Part shown: positions 62,101-64,000 of the stretch, piece by piece
How the letters are laid out: each line of letters opens with the position of its first letter
Position numbering within the stretch: position 1 is the stretch's first letter
Assembly (NCBI GenBank): GCA_018389105.1
Contig: JACATO010000922.1
Span: 124,001 to 188,000, forward strand
Direction of reading: 5' to 3'
Source of the DNA: Nautilus pompilius
Lineage: Eukaryota > Mollusca > Cephalopoda > Nautilida > Nautilidae
Length of the DNA: 64,000 bases
Program-made: the position numbers and the translations under genes
Notes under the pieces: generated by a model
Told to the model about the DNA's origin: nothing
Seen by the model: the letters and a program-made list of their open reading frames with translations, nothing else
The model's database searches: none

Positions 62101-62166
62101 AACAAAAACTCAGGTCCTACCCTCTTCCTCCTCTGTGTACTTCTCTCCATGTAACTCCTCGCGTAC
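12170..62166 (-). CDS. CSPP1: CSPP1, centrosome and spindle pole associated protein 1 (29 exons, N-terminus missing)
   Basis: CSPP1 is a coiled-coil, microtubule-associated protein of centrosomes, spindle poles and cilia. Twenty-nine minus-strand exons can be joined with GT/AG sites and matching phases to 909 codons with one final stop. Strong family marks are [19 protein letters not shown] (exon 11), [11 protein letters not shown] (exon 12), LYVGLQFG followed by GRELRE (exons 3-4), [14 protein letters not shown] (exon 7), a charged coiled coil rich in E/K/R/Q (exons 10, 13, 14, 16), KDFNELK (exon 23), LLESKSAFI (exon 25) and NEERLKKLQ (exon 27). Human CSPP1 is about 1,220 residues, so roughly the first 300 residues probably lie past the right edge. 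Introns reach 8.4 kb and are full of transposons. The first two exons are the least certain. Exons are listed separately. Confidence 0.92.
12832..12898 (-). CDS. CSPP1: CSPP1 exon 28 of window
   Basis: Reads [20 protein letters not shown], matching human SETLKRFMAEQLN near the C-terminus. Sites are TTCAG and GTAAAG. Confidence 0.9.
12992..13200 (+). repeat. tRNA-derived SINE-like copy
   Basis: The stretch opens with a tRNA-like head (GTAGCATGGTAGTCTGGTGG, TTAGCC) and ATGATCAAATCTC in the B-box place, close to other SINE heads in the window. It has no gene. Confidence 0.45.
13318..13560 (+). mobile_element. Tc1-like terminal fragment
   Basis: It begins TACAGTACTGGCCAAAAATA, a typical Tc1 inverted-repeat start. 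No transposase and no right terminus were seen. Confidence 0.45.
13911..15225. mobile_element. Non-autonomous DNA transposon with TIRs and TTTTGA duplication
   Basis: CATACTTGCAAACTCTACCG at the left is matched in inverted orientation at the right by CATACTTGCCAACTTTCCAG, and the similarity continues imperfectly for about 40 bases with GGGAGTCTCC-type blocks. TTTTGA stands directly on both outer sides. The interior (including an open frame at 14119-14550) shows no transposase motif. The superfamily is not assigned. Confidence 0.75.
15361..15478 (-). CDS. CSPP1: CSPP1 exon 27 of window
   Basis: Reads [20 protein letters not shown] and ends [13 protein letters not shown], matching human VRNEERMRRLNEF. 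Sites are TTACAG and GTAAGT. Confidence 0.93.
15479..17547. other. CSPP1 intron, nothing recognised
   Basis: AT-rich intron between exons 26 and 27. I saw no coding exon, clear repeat or RNA gene in it. Confidence 0.5.
17548..17642 (-). CDS. CSPP1: CSPP1 exon 26 of window
   Basis: Reads [20 protein letters not shown] then [11 protein letters not shown], matching human SARERRRNKW. Donor GTAAAT at 17547 keeps frame with exon 27; an upstream GTTAAA does not. Confidence 0.85.
17891..17998 (-). CDS. CSPP1: CSPP1 exon 25 of window
   Basis: Reads [19 protein letters not shown] and ends LLESKSAFI, matching human SLLESDSAFIG. Sites are TTATAG and GTATGT. Confidence 0.93.
18505..18750 (+). repeat. 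tRNA-derived SINE
   Basis: The copy reads TGGACTGCCATGATGGAGAG, then a B-box-like TTTGAATCCTGG, and a body with TTGGTTTGGTGTACATACC and CCAGTAGGTTTTCCAAAT. The same blocks occur in the same order at 40.4-40.64 kb, which shows a dispersed family. Confidence 0.65.
19129..19157. repeat. (TAA)n microsatellite
   Basis: About nine AAT/TAA triplets in a CSPP1 intron. The rest of 18751-20802 holds no gene I can support. Confidence 0.9.
20803..20934 (-). CDS. CSPP1: CSPP1 exon 24 of window
   Basis: Reads [20 protein letters not shown] then [18 protein letters not shown], matching human SETRVDLKFMYLDPP and EIQQQALLREQQKRL. The donor GTGTGT is chosen because it closes the frame with exon 25. Confidence 0.92.
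20935..22517. other. CSPP1 intron, no gene seen
   Basis: It contains an (AAT)n run near 21317-21339 and AT-rich unique sequence. ORFs of up to 94 codons show no motif. Confidence 0.5.
22518..22657 (-). CDS. CSPP1: CSPP1 exon 23 of window
   Basis: Reads [20 protein letters not shown] and ends [13 protein letters not shown], matching human FQNVHDFNELKD. Sites are TTTCAG and GTAAGT. Confidence 0.92.
23165..23350 (-). repeat. SINE tail fragment
   Basis: GAACATCTCACAGCAGTGAG (plus-strand text) and the following 130 bases recur at 40.33 kb and, more diverged, at 60.31 kb, where they form the tail side of a minus-strand SINE. Confidence 0.55.
23456..23505 (-). CDS. CSPP1: CSPP1 exon 22 of window
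   Basis: Reads [16 protein letters not shown], a linker in the position of human DSDDEIPIRKK. Sites are CTCCAG and GTACGT. Confidence 0.8.
23761..23849 (-). CDS. CSPP1: CSPP1 exon 21 of window
   Basis: Reads [20 protein letters not shown] and ends SHR, a coiled coil matching human [20 protein letters not shown]. Donor is GTAAGA. Confidence 0.9.
23850..26600. other. Intron with decayed coding-like stretches
   Basis: Between exon 21 and the polymerase fragment lie several short open stretches on both strands, for example 24820-25125 plus and 25000-25236 minus. I could not match them to a family. Because they adjoin a Maverick-like polymerase end they may be more of the same eroded element, but this is inference. 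Confidence 0.35.
26640..26950 (-). pseudogene. Maverick/Polinton-type DNA polymerase B, C-terminal relic
   Basis: On the minus strand the text reads [11 protein letters not shown], preceded by a K-rich turn, and then frame-shifted pieces with the downstream polymerase marks (CHEQYKKAV, and a SLDAKRLIS-like block). EFVGL-x-x-K-x-YS followed by an SxxDxKR block is characteristic of protein-primed type B polymerases of Mavericks/Polintons and adintoviruses. Stops and at least two frame changes disable it. The catalytic palm and exonuclease parts were not found. This is an old, inactive copy within the CSPP1 intron. Confidence 0.6.
27485..27530 (-). CDS. CSPP1: CSPP1 exon 20 of window
   Basis: Reads [15 protein letters not shown] then a split Ser, like human SSMSRAQS. 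Sites are TTCAG and GTAAGT. A second frame through this exon is also open (see findings). Confidence 0.82.
28735..28859. repeat. 43-bp tandem repeat, about 2.9 copies
   Basis: Units start at 28735, 28778 and 28821. Each has ATTACCGTGGGAGTTGGTC, then CATCAAAAACTGACTCC. The copies differ at one base in unit 1 (C for A). GGAGTTGG and the CTGACTCC part are imperfectly complementary, so each unit can fold back. It sits about 170 bases after the exon 19 donor. Confidence 0.9.
29027..29101 (-). CDS. CSPP1: CSPP1 exon 19 of window
   Basis: Reads [18 protein letters not shown], similar to human MRQPSPIVPALQNK. It is 25 codons, phase 0 on both sides, donor GTAAGT. Exons 17-19 could each be skipped in frame. 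Confidence 0.85.
29359..29427 (-). CDS. CSPP1: CSPP1 exon 18 of window
   Basis: Reads [19 protein letters not shown], phase 0 on both sides. It has the SPPVPA motif seen as SPPVPARKN in vertebrate CSPP1. Sites are TTTCAG and GTAATT. Confidence 0.82.
29896..29967 (-). CDS. CSPP1: CSPP1 exon 17 of window
   Basis: Twenty-four Ser/Thr-rich codons ([20 protein letters not shown]), phase 0 on both sides, between CTGCAG and GTAATA. Poorly conserved linker; could be alternatively spliced. Confidence 0.7.
30641..30793 (-). CDS. CSPP1: CSPP1 exon 16 of window, coiled coil
   Basis: Fifty-one codons beginning [20 protein letters not shown], equal to human LAEERQKEAERKKKEEE. The acceptor follows a long T run; the donor is GTAAAT. 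Confidence 0.92.
31019..31870 (-). mobile_element. 3' end of a non-LTR retrotransposon with RNase H
   Basis: The minus strand shows a decayed RNase H domain: [14 protein letters not shown] near 31790, ITDNMSAL near 31730, then in a shifted frame [20 protein letters not shown]. After it come C-x2-C...[11 protein letters not shown] residues, the cysteine motif that ends the ORF in many RNase H-bearing non-LTR elements, and a (CAA)n(CAG)n tail at 31019-31053. At least one stop and one frameshift are present. The reverse transcriptase part is missing, as usual for a 5'-truncated copy. Confidence 0.8.
31880..32110 (-). repeat. tRNA-derived SINE
   Basis: On the minus strand the head reads CCTGTAGCTTGGTGGTTAAC, with an A-box-like TAGCTTGGTGG. 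A B-box-like region and GGCTTAGTGTACCTGCCTGG follow, which match other SINE bodies here (TTGGTGTACATACC at 18.6 kb). It abuts the truncated end of the RNase H element. Confidence 0.65.
32948..33244 (-). pseudogene. 98-codon lysine-rich ORF next to the penton-like relic
   Basis: An open frame of 98 residues, very rich in K, N and S, ending in a poly-lysine run. It lies directly downstream of the penton-like relic on the same strand and may be another piece of the same element. I do not recognise it. A/T richness alone could produce such a frame. Confidence 0.3.
33290..34400 (-). pseudogene. Maverick/Polinton penton-like (minor capsid) relic
   Basis: Read on the minus strand, frame-broken pieces include an N-terminal part ([14 protein letters not shown] near 34180) and a C-terminal part with [11 protein letters not shown] and LNVSPGC (near 33560-33500), then FIYQLIENL and a decayed end. 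An N/D-x-S-x-ING block followed by an NVxPG block and an xDFxxE-type end is the pattern I know from the single-jelly-roll penton protein of Mavericks/adintoviruses. Many stops and frame changes make it inactive. The identification rests on motif memory; a profile search would decide. Confidence 0.5.
34455..34805 (-). pseudogene. hAT transposase fragment (GTF2IRD2/SCAND3-like)
   Basis: The minus strand reads [18 protein letters not shown] (the TDGAPAM-like block), a [17 protein letters not shown] block, then [12 protein letters not shown] and [10 protein letters not shown]. This order (TDG block, L-H-G/C block, GLNHRQF, YHTEVRW) is the central part of many hAT transposases. It is open for 83 codons at 34539-34790 and then breaks. 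It is unrelated to the Maverick relic beside it. Confidence 0.7.
34810..36239. other. CSPP1 intron, no gene seen
   Basis: Very AT-rich. Two overlapping ORFs at 35243-35549 have no motif. A (TA)n tract at 36224-36239 is the insertion site of the next element. Confidence 0.5.
36240..37254 (+). mobile_element. Tigger-type DNA transposon, internally deleted
   Basis: It begins CAGTAAACCCCCGTCATATC and its right end in reverse begins CAGTAGTCCCTCCTCC, with a GGGGTTACGTTCCAGACC block typical of Tigger ends. The only coding part is the N-terminal DNA-binding half of the transposase (next entry); the right non-coding end follows directly. The DDE catalytic half is gone, so it is a non-autonomous derivative. 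Confidence 0.85.
36449..37034 (+). pseudogene. Tigger transposase, DNA-binding half only
   Basis: The ORF starts [11 protein letters not shown] and contains a basic nuclear-type stretch (KKKRKF), a CENP-B/psq helix-turn-helix (residues about 25-65, [19 protein letters not shown]) and a CENP-B type second DNA-binding domain (W-I-x-D-F...). Near 36845 a frameshift moves the reading to a frame with [18 protein letters not shown], which belongs to the same domain. The protein then ends without the catalytic domain. Confidence 0.8.
37474..38096. mobile_element. Tigger-related MITE with TA duplication
   Basis: It starts CAGTTGTCCACCGGTATTCG and ends in the complement of CAGTCAATCCCCAAGTAATC, with TA directly on both sides inside (TA)n. 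Its left end shares GGGGTTACGTTCC and CCGCGAATA blocks with the right end of the Tigger copy 220 bases to the left. It codes for nothing. Confidence 0.8.
38100..39173. other. CSPP1 intron, no gene seen
   Basis: AT-rich sequence without recognised exons or repeats. Confidence 0.5.
39174..39215 (-). CDS. CSPP1: CSPP1 exon 15 of window, possible 14-codon cassette
   Basis: Between TTTTCAG and GTTAGT the strand reads [14 protein letters not shown] in phase 0 on both sides. It can be included or skipped without changing frame. I know of no counterpart inside the human coiled coil, so it may be a cassette or a chance exon-like stretch. Confidence 0.45.
40290..40640. repeat. Composite SINE copy
   Basis: The left part (40290-40425) is the tail block also found at 23.2 and 60.3 kb, in reverse orientation. 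The right part (about 40425-40640, plus strand) is a head-and-body copy with CACTGGACCACCATGGCTGA, a B-box-like GAGTTTTAATCCTGG and TTGGTGCACATATC. Two copies seem to meet head to head. Confidence 0.55.
40695..40844 (-). CDS. CSPP1: CSPP1 exon 14 of window, coiled coil
   Basis: Fifty codons of almost pure K/R/E/Q/L coiled coil, including [20 protein letters not shown], equal to human RLAEQRARIQQEYEEEQEK. Sites are TTCCAG and GTAAGT. Confidence 0.95.
41058..41111 (-). CDS. CSPP1: CSPP1 exon 13 of window
   Basis: It reads [18 protein letters not shown], 18 codons in phase 0 at both ends, corresponding to human QELYKNFLRFQ. Sites are TTGTAG and GTGAGA. Confidence 0.92.
41731..41894 (-). CDS. 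CSPP1: CSPP1 exon 12 of window
   Basis: It reads [20 protein letters not shown] to [13 protein letters not shown], matching human DLNRMHRQN and SPFARGNVFGEPP. Sites are TTTTAG and GTATGG. Confidence 0.95.
42530..42627 (-). CDS. CSPP1: CSPP1 exon 11 of window, [12 protein letters not shown] signature
   Basis: It reads [18 protein letters not shown] then [14 protein letters not shown], almost the same as the vertebrate [20 protein letters not shown]. This is the clearest family identifier in the gene. Sites are TTACAG and GTACGG. Confidence 0.97.
42857..42906 (-). CDS. CSPP1: CSPP1 exon 10 of window
   Basis: It reads [16 protein letters not shown](R), the coiled-coil heptads that precede the glycine-rich motif. 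Sites are CGCAG and GTGAGT. Confidence 0.9.
43139..43900 (-). pseudogene. Decayed Tc1-like transposase
   Basis: On the minus strand the order of blocks fits a Tc1 transposase: [19 protein letters not shown] (the D-E-S-x-F-x-L-F block), a [11 protein letters not shown]-like block, then a proline and tryptophan-poor end. All are interrupted by stops. It is an old relic, identified from block order only. Confidence 0.5.
44330..44900 (+). mobile_element. Mariner-family element with internal deletion
   Basis: Its ends, CAGGTTATTCAAAAAGAATG and the inverted CAGAGTTATTCAAAAAGAAT, agree for over 30 bases apart from an indel, with TA on each side. The plus strand carries the first 24 codons of a transposase of the DUF4817 helix-turn-helix group (ATG at 44510, [17 protein letters not shown]) joined in frame to the last 80 or so ([14 protein letters not shown], then a TGA in place of the usual Trp, then IEHL). 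All of the DDE core is missing. Near-identical ends suggest fairly recent movement. Confidence 0.88.
45385..45508 (-). CDS. CSPP1: CSPP1 exon 9 of window
   Basis: It ends [17 protein letters not shown], matching human SKQSLQSYQEALQQQ. Sites are TTGTAG and GTAAGA. Confidence 0.9.
45991..46482 (+). other. Unassigned plus-strand open stretches in a CSPP1 intron
   Basis: Two open frames (45991-46176 and 46252-46482) lie in tandem on the plus strand, the second starting [20 protein letters not shown]. The amino-acid make-up looks protein-like, but I recognise no family. They end 13 bases from CSPP1 exon 8 on the other strand. They may be a transposon scrap. Confidence 0.25.
46495..46552 (-). CDS. 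CSPP1: CSPP1 exon 8 of window
   Basis: A 58-base exon reading [18 protein letters not shown] between TTTTAG and GTAAGT. Both split codons close correctly (GAT on the left, TGG on the right). Confidence 0.75.
46910..47001 (-). CDS. CSPP1: CSPP1 exon 7 of window
   Basis: It reads [20 protein letters not shown] and [10 protein letters not shown], corresponding to human DDAYYFYGSRNTFDPSL. Sites are ATCCAG and GTAAGT. Confidence 0.88.
47201..49337 (+). mobile_element. Tigger1/JRK-like DNA transposon, frameshifted
   Basis: The left end CAGTAAAGTCTCACTTAACA is matched by the inverted right end (AAAGTAAAGATTCACTTAAC), with TA on both sides (47199-47200 and 49338-49339). It is almost full length for a pogo/Tigger element, about 2.1 kb, and lies in the CSPP1 intron between exons 6 and 7. 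Confidence 0.88.
47420..49056 (+). pseudogene. Broken Tigger1/JRK-like transposase
   Basis: In order on the plus strand are a helix-turn-helix region (47440-47640), a CENP-B type domain with [11 protein letters not shown], a DDE domain with [10 protein letters not shown] (47968, first catalytic Asp), [28 protein letters not shown], then [16 protein letters not shown] (third catalytic region, 48330), and an acidic tail ending at 49056. Frame changes near 47745, 48005, 48180 and 48290 and a stop at 48514 break it. The family resembles that of human JRK/JRKL and Tigger1. Confidence 0.85.
49338..50045. other. CSPP1 intron, no gene seen
   Basis: AT-rich stretch between the Tigger element and exon 6. 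Nothing recognised. Confidence 0.5.
50046..50219 (-). CDS. CSPP1: CSPP1 exon 6 of window
   Basis: This 174-base exon reads [17 protein letters not shown] to PPPDLEYKP, a proline-rich linker like the one before the DDAYYFYG segment in vertebrates. Donor is GTATGT. Confidence 0.8.
50556..51990 (+). mobile_element. Decayed Tc1-like transposon
   Basis: It begins CAGTAGGCTCCAAAATTATT, a Tc1-type end. The plus strand then gives an ordered set of transposase scraps: a helix-turn-helix piece near 50990, a [15 protein letters not shown] block near 51225 (conserved in Tc1), and [13 protein letters not shown] (near 51570, the second Asp block) with IWPAQD just after. Stops occur throughout. The right end was not found; the stated limit is approximate. 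Confidence 0.65.
52278..52490 (+). repeat. tRNA-derived SINE
   Basis: The head reads CAGTGGTAGGCTACTGGGCT, then GGTTGGGTGCCCAACTTCCA and AATCCCAG, a clear tRNA-like A-box/B-box layout. The body with CCTGGCATGGTTTCTTCTTG is similar to the copy at 18.6 kb. Confidence 0.7.
52725..52838 (-). CDS. CSPP1: CSPP1 exon 5 of window
   Basis: It reads [19 protein letters not shown], continuing the coiled coil of the previous exon, and ends LNLDYLG. Sites are TTTTAG and GTGAGT, and both phases agree with the neighbours. Confidence 0.8.
53052..53148 (-). CDS. CSPP1: CSPP1 exon 4 of window
   Basis: It reads [19 protein letters not shown] and [11 protein letters not shown], matching human RELIQRRKEKYRLELLEQM. 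Sites are CACTAG and GTAAAT. Confidence 0.9.
53488..53990. repeat. GA-rich minisatellite
   Basis: Repeats of about 46 bases carry GACAAAGATAGGGGCAGCAG, ACACACAGAGAGA and GGCAAAGAAAAAGAG blocks, in roughly ten diverged copies. The minus strand is open over 221 codons (53469-54134) only because the repeat lacks stops; it reads as a Leu/Ser/Cys-rich repeat and is not a gene. Confidence 0.85.
54407..54528 (-). CDS. CSPP1: Candidate alternative terminal exon of CSPP1
   Basis: After an acceptor TTTTGCAG the minus strand reads [20 protein letters not shown] and goes on for 39 codons to a stop. Its entry phase fits exon 3 (and the microexon), so splicing would give a protein cut off before the coiled coils. 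An ATTAAA lies about 115 bases after the stop. No homology supports it, only splice phase and composition. Confidence 0.3.
55430..55441 (-). CDS. CSPP1: Candidate 12-nt microexon of CSPP1
   Basis: Twelve bases, GACAAGCCAATG, sit between a good acceptor (TGCTTTCAG) and a strong donor (GTATGT). Entry and exit phases both fit exon 3 to exon 4, adding Gly-Gln-Ala-Asn in frame before RELRE. No homology can test so short an exon. Confidence 0.35.
55658..57935 (+). mobile_element. Pogo/POGK-like DNA transposon, decayed
   Basis: The outer parts carry TATAATATGCACC and TTAAAAAACC blocks on both sides and CATGTATTATA palindromes at the tips. The plus strand codes for a broken pogo transposase (next entry). 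Exact ends are uncertain. Confidence 0.7.
56224..57471 (+). pseudogene. Broken pogo-type transposase
   Basis: Blocks in order are a helix-turn-helix start ([19 protein letters not shown] at 56230), a CENP-B type region, [20 protein letters not shown] with IIFRR (DDE domain, 56810-56880), a [12 protein letters not shown] block, [18 protein letters not shown] (57085-57130, changed frame; pogo IPGG-T-LQ-D motif) and a C-terminal acidic tail ending at 57471. The resemblance is to POGK/Tigger-type DDE_1 proteins. At least four frame changes and stops occur. Confidence 0.75.
57936..59055. other. CSPP1 intron, no gene seen
   Basis: AT-rich; one 67-codon ORF at 58363-58566 has no motif. Confidence 0.5.
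59056..59153. repeat. (AAC)n(AAT)n microsatellite beside CSPP1 exon 3
   Basis: About eight AAC triplets run into about 24 AAT triplets. On the transcribed minus strand it is (TTA)n(TTG)n starting a dozen bases after the donor of exon 3. Confidence 0.95.
59164..59290 (-). CDS. CSPP1: CSPP1 exon 3 of window
   Basis: It runs from TTTTAG to GTAAGT and reads [16 protein letters not shown] through [10 protein letters not shown], matching the human PFAGMLFGG segment. It leaves one base (G). A long (TTA)n repeat starts a dozen bases after its donor. Confidence 0.85.
60270..60590 (-). repeat. Full-length-looking tRNA-derived SINE
   Basis: Read on the minus strand: head with GCCAGTGGTCCAGTAGACTG, B-box-like GCTTGAATCTTGG, body with CTGGCCACATGG and AGTAAGGTTTTCCAGG, then the tail block that also occurs at 23.2 and 40.3 kb (GAGATGTCCTTAA region). 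It is the most complete copy in the window, about 300 bases, and links head and tail blocks into one family. Confidence 0.65.
60999..61066 (-). CDS. CSPP1: CSPP1 exon 2 of window ([15 protein letters not shown])
   Basis: The acceptor GGCAG just before 61066 makes the frame agree with exon 1, and the donor is GTGGTA. The same frame is open upstream and includes an ATG at 61073 in ACCATGG context, so this exon may instead begin the protein or use another acceptor at 61084. Confidence 0.55.
62121..62166 (-). CDS. CSPP1: CSPP1 exon 1 of window
   Basis: Bounded by GCAG and GTAGGA. It reads [15 protein letters not shown] in phase 0 and leaves one base. The composition suits the N-terminal charged part of CSPP1, but no firm match to a known segment was seen. 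Confidence 0.5.
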
Positions 62167-64000
62167 CTGCACCAATAACGAGAAATTAATTCTCTAGCAT
62201 CATCCTTAAGTGGTGTCAAGTGAGGAACAGCTTACACTTTACTAATGCTAGTCTCAGTTAACTTCAAATGGCAAAAAACTGCAGTCCAAAAGCGTAAAGT
62301 CACTGTCAATATTAGCAGGAAGTGAGAGCAAATTCTTTTTAAAATTCCTGTCAAACTGCAGCAGGCGTAAAAGGAAAACTACCCAAATCTCCCAAGTAGA
62401 GCGTCGGAGTAACCGAAACAGGCAAACAGTTCTGACAATACCAGAACCAATCATCAAGAGCCACCCTTTATTTTTTTAACCAGTTCTACACAATATTTGC
62501 CTGACAACAGAAGATGTTTTGACTTTTAAAAAAAAAAAGAAAGATGCATCTCCCTACTGAGCCTGATATCTTAAAGAATATTTCTGAAAACAAAAATTTT
62601 AAGGTTTTATTATCTTATTTAATTATTACTTCTTTTTACTTTGTTTACTATAGTTTCTATATTTGATCATTTAATGGCTCAGAGAATTATTCACGTGCAA
62701 GCAGGAAGGCTTTAAAAAGTACTGGCTAATCTACCATCCTAATCTTCTAATCTATTCTTTTTTGCATAGATTTGTTAATAAACTTGTTTTCCCATTGTTT
62801 TTTTTTCTCCTTTCTTGTTTGATTTTTTTTTTTTACAAAAGAAATAAAACAAAATACAAGTACAAACCACGTAATTTTAAAAGTGACACTAAAGCTTCAT
62901 GATGCTATAATAATAATTATATTTTACTACTTTAACTATAAGAATTAGAGAAATAGAAAGACAAATTAGTTTTTTTTTTTAAAACTTTTTAAAATCATAT
63001 TTTAGATTTATTTAAGAGATCAAAATAACTGTGTTTATGTCTAATAATTTTTAGTTTCAAAATGCTAAAGCTTTGTAATTGTATTAAATTAACAAAGTTT
63101 AAAACAAGAAAGAGAAATAACTGTGATAAGAAAAATGATGAGGACATTCAGCCTGAATACCAACACAGCAATTCTATTTCAGCCAAATTTCATTTGAACT
63201 CTCCAGTATAAATACAGCGAAAATAATAAAAAAATTTTAAGAAAATAAGACTGTAAAATATTTTAGAGATTTTCAATTTAGCATCTGTCTACTTTGTAAT
63301 TAATAACCAAAGATGATCAGAGGAGAAACTTAGAGATTTCCCCCCCCCCACTTTTATTGACTTTTAATTGGATGCGATGCCAAATAGCAACCCCAACTTC
63401 CTTCCTGCTGACTTCTAGCTCATTCAGGTATTGTGCAGTGCTTAATTGTTTGCCTCATACTTCACTGTATCATTATAATACAGCGAACCCTCTCTTAACC
63501 AAAACAACTGGCGTGCGCCCTTTTCAATCAATGGATATCTTCAATTAATAGAAACTAAAATTTTATTGAAAGATTAGACATATTTCTTTAAAGTTTTCTG
63601 GAATTAAAAATAGATTTAAATGTGTAGATAAACAATAAATAAGTCAGATAATCCAAAATTTGAAATTATTTATCAAAAAATTGTGCCTTAATAAATTCAA
63701 TAAAACATATTCATCTCACTACTACGGGAAATCTCCATAGTATAACCTATATCTAACTTGTATATGCATATATATATATATTGGTTTATGTTTGAAATAA
63801 AGTGCCTAAATTTTCTCTATCTTAAAATTCTTTATATTAAATTCTGAATTAAAATACGACCTGCTGCCCCTAGTGGTAACCTAACCCTACACCAGCCTAT
63901 GGTGTTACGGTATCTCTCTGCCACCCATCATTTTTATACCATGTGAGACATGTAAACACATCACAAGTCATGAAAAACTGTTCTATTAAATTTAATTTTG
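62167..64000. other. Probable 5' CSPP1 intron, no exon recognised
   Basis: Very AT-rich. I found no convincing upstream CSPP1 exon. TACAGCGAACCCTCTCTTAA near 63480 resembles a Tigger/pogo-type terminus, but no partner end was found. Confidence 0.4.

Overview
This window is animal nuclear DNA. It is AT-rich, the one large gene is split by long introns with GT/AG splice sites, and decayed DNA transposons, tRNA-derived SINEs, a non-LTR retroelement fragment and Maverick/Polinton remnants lie in and between the genes. The two recognisable host genes are animal genes. Their divergence from the vertebrate forms and the transposon mix suggest an invertebrate, perhaps a mollusc or another lophotrochozoan, but the sequence does not prove the phylum.

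Layout. At 0.35-3.24 kb is a broken hAT transposon of ZBED/Buster type with both terminal inverted repeats. At 5.57-6.58 kb, minus strand, is an intact single-exon SLC35A4-type nucleotide-sugar transporter in a GC-rich island, with a 22-codon upstream ORF in its leader. From 62.17 kb down to 12.17 kb, also minus strand, runs most of CSPP1, the centrosome and spindle-pole associated coiled-coil protein. I could chain 29 coding exons whose splice phases agree throughout and give 909 codons including the stop. The N-terminal part probably lies beyond the right edge.

The CSPP1 introns act as a collecting ground for mobile DNA. They hold a terminal-repeat element flanked by TTTTGA (13.9-15.2 kb), a DNA polymerase B fragment of Maverick type (26.6-26.95 kb), an RNase H retroelement end (31.0-31.9 kb), a Maverick penton-like remnant (33.3-34.4 kb), a hAT fragment (34.45-34.8 kb), a Tigger deletion derivative and a related MITE (36.2-38.1 kb), Tc1 and mariner copies (43.1-44.9 kb), a Tigger1/JRK-like element (47.2-49.3 kb), another Tc1 relic (50.6-52 kb), a GA-rich minisatellite (53.5-54 kb), a pogo/POGK-like element (55.7-57.9 kb) and several copies of one tRNA-derived SINE family.

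The most useful leads are possible CSPP1 isoforms (a 12-nt in-frame microexon, an alternative terminal exon that would truncate the protein, a 42-nt cassette, a second start with strong Kozak context), a triplet repeat about a dozen bases from a CSPP1 splice donor, the SLC35A4 upstream ORF, and the two separate Maverick relics. No wholly new gene system was convincingly seen.
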